Origin: Molanna angustata
Lineage: Eukaryota > Arthropoda > Insecta > Trichoptera > Molannidae
Direction: 5' to 3'
Length of the DNA: 64,000 nucleotides
Assembly: GCA_963576475.1 (NCBI GenBank)
Contig: OY754979.1
Coordinates: 28,474,578 to 28,538,577, forward strand
The notes under the pieces were generated by a model. That model ran no database searches. It saw only the letters and a program-made list of their open reading frames with translations, and was not told the origin of the DNA. A program made the translations under genes and the position numbers. Shown piece after piece: positions 56,321-64,000 of this stretch; the first letter of the stretch is position 1; every line of letters starts with the position of its first letter.

Positions 56321-56696
56321 ATCAAGTTTCACATGGGGGTATGGGGTATGTCGTGATGTTATGATTGAAGTAACTTCTGCTTCAGAAATATTTTTTTAGA
56401 CTTCAGAATAAGAATTTTGGTCATGGATTTGGTCTTGCATACGCAACTATAATTCATCACTGTTTTATTGGTAGCTACTAGTGATCGCGAAGAGGTCAAA
56501 AATCGACAGCAATTTAATAAATGTTTGAAAAGCAATTGGACTTGATCTATGATAAAAGACATCATGTATTCACTAAGGGATAGAAAGTTTTATTTTCATA
56601 TATTGCAAAGTGTAATTGTTTAAGTACAATTAATGTAGTTTCACAGTAGATTATGTATTTTCTTGAACTTGTTCTGTATTTGAATTTAAAGTAATT

Positions 56697-57295
56697 GCGT
56701 TTGGCATTGGCAGTATGAAAGTAAACAATCTATGGTTTAGCGTGAAATATTTTTATATTTTTTTTATTTTATTTAAAGTACACAAACAATGACTGGACAA
56801 ATTAACTGGTGATACAAAATTTAAAAAAAAATAGTCACGCCCAGCATCAATTAAATGTATACATTATAACCTTATTAAATAATTTAGTAGTGTAAGAAAA
56901 AAAAACAAAGAATATTAAATAAGACAATAGTTGAAACTACAATATATACTACCATGTGTGAGGGTGTGTGTGTGTGAGTGAGGGGGTGTATGTGTTAGGG
57001 TGTGTGTGTATGTGAGGGTGTGTGTATGTGTTTGAACTTGAATGAGATGCACCCAATTCATCAGTGTGGAATGTTAAGATTATAGTAGAATGCTTAATAA
57101 TTTATTCGTTATTGTAATTGATGGGGATTTTATATTTAATTTAATGTATTTACAACACAAATTATGTATAGATTTTAGCCATATGCACTGTTTCATATAA
57201 AATTTAACTATGCTAAATCTCAAACTTTTCCGTGCGCGCAGTTTGCTTAGCAAGGGGTCCAAAGATTTCGCTTCACGTATTAATATATAGATATC
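56697..57295 (+). repeat. Family D repeat (long copy)
   Basis: GTTTGGCATTGGCAGTATGA, AACAATCTATGGTTTAGCGT, a TG-rich tract, AACTATGCTAAATCTCAAAC, TCCGTGCGCGCAGTTTGCTT and CGCTTCACGTATTAATATAT appear in order. It is collinear with the reverse copy at 42585-43210, apart from the TG tract. Confidence 0.75.
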
Positions 57296-57544
57296 TAGAC
57301 CAGATTATTATGGTAGCAATAAATCAAATAATAGAGTATGACCAAATGTAGAAAAGTATATGATAAGTTAGTTGGTATCTCGTGTATATATAAGGAACTA
57401 TTAATTTCTACAATATGCAAAACAATGTATTTCGAAGCAATATATTTATCACCATCAAACAAAACCTAACCCTTGCAAGGACAACATTCATTTATTTATT
57501 TTATTACTAAATTAAAATAATTGAACACGATGACATTAGTTAGC

Positions 57545-58145
57545 TATCACGTTCAGCAATTCATGTACTCGAGACTTTTACAAGGCATCCAACTTAATAT
57601 TCCTAGAAGATCGCTGAGATTCGCTAATACCTTTCATATTAATATACTTCGGACTAGCTTTATGTATTACAGTCTCATACCAAGAATGTGTAGACAGTTT
57701 AATGATATGACAAGGGAGTGTCCTGATATTTTTAAGAAAAAAATTTATATACGCTATTTGATTGTAATCTGTTTGAAATTGTCTTTTATCTAACTTATAT
57801 GTATAACTTTTTTTAACTTCTTATGTAGGTACCTATTTTTTTACTTCGACTTATGTAACTTGTGTAACTTCTATAACTTATTTTTTTTCTTCTTAAATTA
57901 TGAAACTATTTTTTTCTTCTTTTTTTACTAAACTTTTGTAACCGAATTTCATATAATTTATGTAACTCATACTTGTGTAACTTACGTGTGTGATTGAATA
58001 AGAGCTCATGTAATTTTGTGCGCATCCACAATTGGACGTCCAGCACTCATAATAATAACCAATGTTATTTTATTTTTATGAAAATTGTAAGCTGGATGTC
58101 TGTCAACGTAGCCTTTTTAATAAAATGAAAATAAAATAAAATAAA
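57545..58145 (+). pseudogene. LINE C-terminal fragment with 3' UTR and AAAATA tail
   Basis: The frame to 57793 reads YSRLLQGIQLNIPRRSLRFA, NTFHINILRTSFMYYSLIPR, MCRQFNDMTRECPDIFKKK. This follows the LINE pattern (IxFNIPxRSxR, FxxxxxRTxxxxxSxIxRMxxxxN, CPDIF). It differs from the 53781 copy at most positions and so is a separate lineage. A UTR with ATTGGACGTCCAGCACTCAT and AGCTGGATGTCTGTCAACGT follows, ending in AAAATGAAAATAAAATAAAA. Confidence 0.75.
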
Positions 58146-58149
58146 CTAT

Positions 58150-59850
58150 ATGTTCACATTATTTCAATGTAGGTATATAAAATAAATGACTTAATAAGTG
58201 GTTAGGTTAGTCCCGTAAATATTTGTAAAAATATTGTCATTTGACAGATGAAGGGCGAGACATGTTATAAATGTAAGAAAAGGAACAGGATTTCTTAACG
58301 TTTCCCAAGAAAACTTAAATAATAAAAAAAAACAATAAAAAGGAAAATAAAAAAAAATCGTAATGAAAAATATACAGAGATTTGTTTAGGGTTTCAAAAA
58401 ACCAAGTCACTGATTAAGTATTTGATTTTTACAAAATCCCAAGTTAACAAAATAAAAACACAATTTTCATACACATTAATGTATTTTCGTTGATATAATG
58501 AGAGTTCATTACTGTAAAATTGAATTCGTTTATAAAAATAATACAGTTTTTGATTCTACAGACGAGTTTAATAGTTTCGCTATTGCGAAGCCTTTAGCTA
58601 CCAACCGTTATATATAATTTTGGTCTTTGAGGATGCTGAGGGTGGGAATTTTTTTTGTGGTAATTATATATTTTTTTCTATTTTTTATAAATTGAATTAA
58701 TATCAAAAGGTTTAATGATTCATGTCGATTGCGACGGGTTACTGATGGGTTATATAAATCACTCCTTCTCATTCAACATCTAGTATTAAGGCAGTGGTAC
58801 ATTCACTGTTTGGTTCAGGAGATTCTGATCATACAGCGCAAGAGGTACATATTCCCAACTAGCAATATAACTATTTATTGACATGGCGGAATCATAAAAT
58901 ATCCAATATTCTCCTGTCTGTATTTCTTTACAGCAACAATATATAGACCTCCCTAGAACTTTTGATAAATTTAATTAGACCATCATGATCAGAGTTAAAC
59001 AACAACTCGAAACAAAAAGATGAGACAGTTAAATTCTACATCACAAATAATTATGATAGAAACGAGGAATAAGGAAAAAATAGTTAGTGTTGAAGGAGAT
59101 TAATTAGAAACTCAGCAATTTTTTGGATTATACTTACAAATAAAAAAAAATTATTTGCACTTTGAATGACCGTCACGTGATAATAAGATTGTTTTAACAA
59201 AAAAAATATAAAAAAAATTATGCCATCTAAACAATTTAAATATTAGGTAGCTATATATTAGAATGCACTCAAATAGAGAAAAAAATGAACGATTCTCTAC
59301 AAAATATATACATACTATTTATTCCACATTCAACTGAAACCATATTTATAAAAATATTAGAACCGCAGCTCAGTTGAAATCGATTTTGAGCTCTATTTCG
59401 TACGACAGCAACGAATTTTGTTTTGTATAGTTTGTTGTCATGACTTCGGAACACGTGCGCGCCACACGATAGTTCTGTCAAACTCTACCTATTGCACTTT
59501 TTAACATTCGATATTTTTGTATGAATTCAACGTCCTTCGAAAATTCAATTAGATTAAATATCTTTTTATGTGTTTTTCTCATATCTTATGGTCATAGGTA
59601 GGTACATCAAAATTGTGAAATGTCGCATTGAACCAGTGCTATACTACCCCCGTCGCCGGATCAATTTGACATTTGTGTTGAATCACGGCTCAACTCTTAA
59701 TCCATGTTTATATATAATTTTCATCTCTGGCGTATGAAGTATCATGCTTTGTGTTTGCTGTAAAATTAAAATTTATTCAAACAACTGTCAACATTTGAAG
59801 AAAACAATTGTCCTTAGAGCAACCGATAAATTTGATGGATCATTTTTAGG
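58150..59850. other. AT-rich sequence, no gene recognised
   Basis: No coding feature. The less AT-rich stretch 59350-59500 (with ACACGTGCGCGCC) carries a 70-codon minus frame without motif and resembles the patch at 5440-5625 in style only. Confidence 0.35.
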
Positions 59851-60040
59851 CCTTGGGGGCAAGTCTGGTTCGACCGGCGAAATCAAAACCCCAGTGAATC
59901 ACCCATATCATGGATATAATTATGGTATTGAGTTCTATGACATCTAAAGATATTGTAGAACACCATATAATAATTATATCCATGATATGGGTAATCACGG
60001 AGGTTTTGATTTCGCCGATTGAACCAGACTTGCCCCCCTT
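59851..60040. mobile_element. 190-bp fold-back element
   Basis: Left GGGGGCAAGTCTGGTTCGAC, CGGCGAAATCAAAACC, CCCATATCATGGATATAATT and the reverse complement of the right half, GGGGGCAAGTCTGGTTCAAT, CGGCGAAATCAAAACC, CCCATATCATGGATATAATT, pair over about 80 bp. The loop is about 40 bp. A half copy lies at 55268-55342. The open frame at 59744-59947 crosses it and is not a gene. Confidence 0.85.
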
Positions 60041-60392
60041 GTCTGAGAGGTTAATAATAAAGAAGTCACAAGCTTAGTAAGTCTAAATAAATATATATTG
60101 GGTAGCTGTTATAAGATTCGAAATTGTTCAAATTTGATAAATATGACTAGTAAAAAAAAAGAATATTGTTTTGTTTTTTACTTGTTAAATTTTGGTACAT
60201 GGTAACGTAATAATATTCGGCTAATCATTCTCGTAATTACATTTATATAATATTTTTCTCATACTAAGAGGCACTAAACATTATAGGTACCTACCTATTT
60301 CTTTGACCCAGCGAGAACCTAATCAGAGTGGGCGTTAGTGGCTGTGGTCTATTGAGAGTGAGTTATGCGTGCACTATTTGACTGAGCGCTAA

Positions 60393-60456
60393 AACAATAT
60401 AAAACGAGTCGGTCGTAGCTAAAACTAAAGTCTCAATTGCATAATTCTTGTAAGAG
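60393..60456 (+). promoter_or_regulatory. Weak candidate TATA promoter with nearby splice donor
   Basis: TATAAAA at 60398-60404 is followed 34 bp later by CTCAATT (initiator-like) and by TTGTAAGAG (donor-like, GT at 60450). The region 60300-60430 is less AT-rich than its flanks. No downstream exon was recognised, since the LINE relic at 60628 is unrelated. Low confidence. Confidence 0.18.
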
Positions 60457-60627
60457 AAAATCCCCGAATGTGTATTTTGAAAACAGTTTCAGTAGTATAC
60501 ATAATTTAAACAAATATTAAATAACTCAATTTTCTAACATGTTCCAAGGCTTGGTTATCCGGTCTGTGAGCTAAGCTTTTTTTTGTCCATGGTAGGTAGC
60601 TAGCCTGGCCATAGAACCCTCCTCCTT

Positions 60628-61195
60628 TTGCATCCGGACTTGGGACCGGTATCGGCGGAGTACCTGGGCGCTGAAATATCAAGCAGCAGTGACCTTTACG
60701 AAGAAGTCAGGGAACAAACGAATAAGGCTGCCGCTGTAGCGGGGTGCTTGCGAACTATTGTATGGAGAAACCAACACATGTTGAAAGAAAGCAAAATGAA
60801 GATATATTATAAGACCTGCGTAAGGCCAATAATGACATATGGCATCGAAACCAGAGCCGACACTACGAGAACAAAGAGTCTCTTGCGAACCACCGAGATG
60901 AAAACTCTCCGCCCCATCGCAGTTTTAACCATCCGAGACAGAGTACGAAACTCCGAAATTCGGAGGATCTGCAATGCCGAGGATGTCGTGCGATGGGGTA
61001 GAAACAGAAGACGTTACTGGAGAGATCACGTCGAAAGAGCGGATTCAGTGAGAGTGGTGAAAATAGCGGCAGACGAGATACCGTCAACCAGCAGACCCCC
61101 TGGACGACCGCCAAAGAGATGGAAGGACAGCTGGACATCCGCGTCCCAGGAGTGAATCCGAGAACAAACAGTACCCAGTACTAAAACAAGCAGAA
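60628..61195 (+). pseudogene. LINE C-terminal fragment, 175 codons open, (GAA)n end
   Basis: The frame to 61155 reads EYLGAEISSSSDLYEEVREQ, TNKAAAVAGCLRTIVWRNQH, MKIYYKTCVRPIMTYGIETR, SLLRTTEMKTLRPI, RVRNSEIRRICNAEDVVRWG and RRRYWRDHVERAD, then RPPGRPPKRW. The succession (YLG, L..EVR.Q..KA....GCL...VWRN, KxxIYKTxVRPxxTYxxETRA, LLRTTEMKTLRAI, RDRVRNxxIR, VVRWGRxRRxxWRDHV, GRPPKRW) is a typical arthropod LINE C-terminus after the RT palm. The catalytic palm is missing. It ends normally, followed by CAAGCAGAAGAAGAAGAA. It is the fuller relative of the deleted copy at 15795. Confidence 0.9.
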
Positions 61196-61328
61196 GAAGA
61201 AGAATTTTCTAACAAATAGTATTTTGAATATTATGACAGATGGAATCATAAGCAAGAAATGAACTAATGTCAATAAAAAATTAAAAAGCTCTATGCTTAG
61301 GCACATTACACATAATATTATTTCTTTT

Positions 61329-61471
61329 GACGAAGTTGGAATATTTTAGGAGAACCGAGAAATCAAGGCATTTAGAGGGCTTACGACCTGTCATCGTCTG
61401 GTTTACGTGATCACTTTAAACGCTTGCGCAACGTTTTTAAATTATGCCTTTTATTGAGTTCCCTTATCAAT
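61329..61471 (+). repeat. Partial long-TIR MITE (family A)
   Basis: GACGAAGTTGGAATATTTTA, GGAGAACCGAGAA, GCTTACGACCTGTCATCGTC, TTTAAACGCTTGCGCAACGT and ATTGAGTTCCCTTATCAAT follow one inverted repeat of 40066-40546. The outer AACATCTCAATAGA and the rest of the element are absent. Confidence 0.75.
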
Positions 61472-61474
61472 CTT

Positions 61475-62265
61475 TTGACTCAGCAGGAATAAAAATCCAA
61501 TACATACGCAATCATAAATTATTCGAGTTAAATTTTTTTTTGATTATTTCGTTGTGTATTATTATTGTATATTATAAAAGACTGTATTTATAAATTATAT
61601 ATGTATTCGATTGCACTTATAGTTTGGAATGTGCATGTATGGCGCACTATATATGGAGTTTTGAATCACTTTTAATGATATATAAAATGTTATAAACAAA
61701 TACCAATAATTTATAGGCAATATAAGCAAAATGTCTTCCAAATAAATGTGTCATTAATATCCGATTTATATATAAACATTGAATGTGTTCCACCACACTT
61801 TTTGTGCCAATCCCCTGGCCTAAATTCGTAGTTTATGTCAGGTCTGTATATTATTTACTCTGTGGGTATAAAATAGTTTTATGTCATACTTTTTAATATC
61901 CTAAATAATAGTTTATTTTTAAATTTAATATACAGGTTTTACCAATATTTAGCGATGATGTATTAGATAAAAAAAACTCGTATTTGTACTAGGTATGCGT
62001 TTGTTTTTGACTTCGTGTATCGAGTGACTGATAAACTGACACTGAACTGTCCCTAGTGACAGCCCTGCAGTGAATAGTATGGGAGATTAGAAATCAATTT
62101 AAAAGCAAATAATACCTTATATTGCAGTAACTGTTTCGATTACTTCCACAGACTGTTCTATACCACAAATTACAAACAGGGGTGTCAACGATCAACAATC
62201 CTTATAAAAATAATACTTTCGAAAAAAATTCAATTTATTATACTATAGGAATTAGGATCTTATTA
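61475..62265. other. AT-rich sequence, no gene recognised
   Basis: No supported feature in either strand. Confidence 0.4.
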
Positions 62266-62266
62266 C

Positions 62267-62605
62267 GCTGTGAGGCACCGGCTAAGAATAGTGTTTCCAC
62301 TCTTTTCTATTTTCGTCGTTTTCGGTTGTACTGTAAGAGCCGGGCAATCGAAAATACAACAGGCAACAATAGTATTTCACATAGTTCAGCAATAAGGTTC
62401 ACCACCCACTCGGAATGCGGTGCCTTTATTGATAAAACAAGATTGGTGTGTGGGGCTACACGCACGTGTCGTGCTTCATTTTTATCGTAATGCACACCTG
62501 CAAGCCTGTCACTGATTACCCCGTGTTTTAGGAAAACGCACTGGTCATTTTACCAAGTTTTCTAAGGTCTAGTTTATGGAATATGCCGTGATGGTATGAA
62601 TGAAT
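62267..62605 (+). repeat. Family B interspersed repeat, with insertion
   Basis: It is collinear with 55541-55810 (GTGAGGCACCGGCTAAGAAT, CACTCGGAATGCGGTGCCTT, CACACGTGTCGTGCTTCATT-like blocks, ATGCCGTGATGGTATGAATG). It carries about 55 extra bases (TTTTAGGAAAACGCACTGGT region) before the end. Confidence 0.75.
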
Positions 62606-62619
62606 GAAAAAGGATCAAA

Positions 62620-62730
62620 TTGTGGCATCCCCACACGCATGTGTCGTGCTTCCTTCTATGACGTAAGGCACATTCGCATACCACTTGCTGGTTACCCCAC
62701 ATTGTGATATATGCCGTGATGCTATGGATT
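62620..62730 (+). repeat. Family B 3' half, second copy
   Basis: TTGTGGCATCCCCACACGCA, TGTGTCGTGCTTCCTT, GCTGGTTACCCCACATTGTG and ATGCCGTGATGCTATGG repeat the right half of family B directly after the copy before it. Confidence 0.7.
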
Positions 62731-63236
62731 AATTTTTTTTTAATTTTTTTTTTATTTTATTTGAAAAAATGGGCAACGTACAATAATATTTTTTTAAACA
62801 AATATAATAAATAAGAATAGCAACATAAGTAATTGGAACTTAATCAGCTCACCTTTGATTTCATGGTGCATTGTACTCACTACTGGTAATAAAAAAAAAA
62901 ATATTATTCCTGTCTAACGTGGCTCCTGAAAAGAGTCCTGGACATACAGAATATGTCCACGGACCTGATCTTTTCCAAATTATTATACGTGGTAAGGCAT
63001 CGGTACAATGGCGAATTTTGAGCGGCATTAGTGTTTTTTTTGTCTAAAAAGAACGTTGAGGTGTGTCTTGTTCGTCTGTTTGGTATGTTGAAGTTAATAA
63101 TTTTCAGAAGGTCTGTACAGTCAATATTGAAGTTTATTATGTCATAAAGGTACATTAAGTCTGAGGTCCTTCGTCTTGTCTGTAAAGTCTGCAATTCATG
63201 TTTGTAGTTATTATTAATGAAATAAAACTAATTTTG
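62731..63236 (-). pseudogene. CR1/jockey-like LINE C-terminal fragment nested among family B copies
   Basis: The minus frame 63194-62904 reads LQTRRRTSDLMYLYDIINFN, IDCTDLLKIINFNIPNRRTR, HTSTFFLDKKNTNAAQNSPL and YRCLTTYNN. This fits the LINE order LxxRRxxxDLxFLYKIxNxxIDCxxLLxxINFNxPxRxxR, F-stretch, TNxxxNSPLxR. A UTR and an A-rich tail (62731-62766) close it on the left. It lies between two family B 3' halves. Confidence 0.85.
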
Positions 63237-63237
63237 A

Positions 63238-63395
63238 CTTCCCCACATGCATGTGTCGTGCTTCCTTATATGTCATAAGGCACACCCGCACACCTGTCGC
63301 TGGGTACCTCACATTGTGGGATGTGCTGTGATGATATGAATGAATTAATGATAGATAATCGAATTGTGACATCCCTGCGTTGAGATCATTAGATT
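63238..63395 (+). repeat. Family B 3' half, third copy
   Basis: CCCCACATGCATGTGTCGTG, CTTCCTTATATGTCATAAGG, CACACCTGTCGCTGGGTACC and TGTGATGATATGAATGAATT match the copy at 62620. It is followed by ATTGTGACATCCCTGCG, the start of what would be a further unit. Confidence 0.7.
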
Positions 63396-64000
63396 AGGGG
63401 CCCGATGCTAGGTGTGTAATTTGGTTTAACGTTAGGGAATGTTCCTATGATTAGGGGGTCATGTTAATGATAAAAGATTAGTTTTTTTATATATCATCGT
63501 TGTTTATTCCATTTGTTCAATTTACGTGATAATAATAAATGCTTTTCCGTCTAACTAGCCATCGTCTGTAACTTCATACACGAATAACGTTTGCTCAACA
63601 ATTTTTACGAGCTAGGATTATAAACTTGTGTGATTGAACAATGATGAATTTTTTAAGGTACCTATTTGTGAATCTCGAAATATGATTACCTTCTATTGAT
63701 GGACTGTGAGGTCATCTTCAAATTTGCTAACAAGAGGCCGAAACGATTTGTCCAAATCACCAGAAGCAAAGTGATCTATACTTATATATATTCTGTATTT
63801 GATTATTTGATTTTTACTTCATACATTTATTAACTTCAATTTGAAAAAAGTCGGCCCTCTTTTTTTTGTAAAAAGTGAATACACGTACTACATTACATAA
63901 AAAAAATATATATTTAATACTGAAATATCCAAAACGAGTACCTATCTCGATTCACCTTTGAGTGTCATATTGTGAAAATTGTCATATTATCTTATTGCAA
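63396..64000. other. AT-rich sequence to the window edge, no gene recognised
   Basis: GGGGCCCGATGCTAGG at 63398-63413 is the only GC-rich spot. No coding or RNA gene was recognised. Confidence 0.4.

Noticed and set aside
62182..62495. Frames of 62 and 102 codons on both strands
   Set aside because: They overlap the family B copy and are not kept at 55541-55810.

Overview
The window is AT-rich eukaryotic DNA with almost no continuous coding sequence. It looks like a large, repeat-laden arthropod genome, most likely a moth or butterfly. The basis is the sum of long AT-rich stretches, many scattered TAGGTACCTACC-type micro-repeats, a tRNA-headed SINE, a Helitron-like 3' end, dense MITEs, and many 5'-truncated LINEs of the kinds common in Lepidoptera. 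The order is an inference; no conserved single-copy gene is present to fix it.

One host gene is supported. A single coding exon on the minus strand (43590-44435) encodes an unrecognised acidic, coiled-coil-like protein segment with repeated LDLRQ-type and LLKTQ-type motifs, and it ends at a strong GTAAGTG splice donor. A CpG-rich, GC-rich island at about 48240-48720 with two YY1/Pho-like motifs lies about 4 kb upstream of it and may be its promoter or 5' exon region. It could instead drive a plus-strand gene.

The rest is mobile and repetitive DNA. (a) At least 16 relics of non-LTR retrotransposons (LINEs) were found, nearly all only the C-terminal tail after the reverse-transcriptase palm plus a 3' UTR. 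(b) A tRNA-derived SINE family has eight copies or pieces, one with a clear 7-bp target duplication. (c) Several non-autonomous DNA transposons are present: a hAT-like MITE with a perfect 8-bp duplication (6366-6703), a PIF/Harbinger-like MITE with TAA duplications (29882-30638), a 481-bp long-TIR MITE family with five other partial copies, and small fold-back elements. (d) Other interspersed families recur 3-6 times each. (e) Tandem arrays include (TA)n of about 293 bp, (AAAT)n, a 35-bp unit repeated exactly 12 times, a 32-bp minisatellite split by a LINE relic, 25-bp and 26-bp arrays, and two old degenerate arrays.

Layout: 1-9.7 kb is AT-rich unique sequence with (TA)n and a hAT MITE; 9.7-21 kb holds a SINE, a palindrome and clustered LINE relics; 21-37 kb holds MITEs, family C repeats and tandem arrays; 37-43 kb holds LINE relics and the intact long-TIR MITE; 43.5-48.8 kb is the gene-bearing segment; 49-64 kb is minisatellites, SINEs, LINE relics and family B repeats. 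No bacterial-type operons, CRISPR arrays, true tRNA or rRNA genes, or viral genes were seen.
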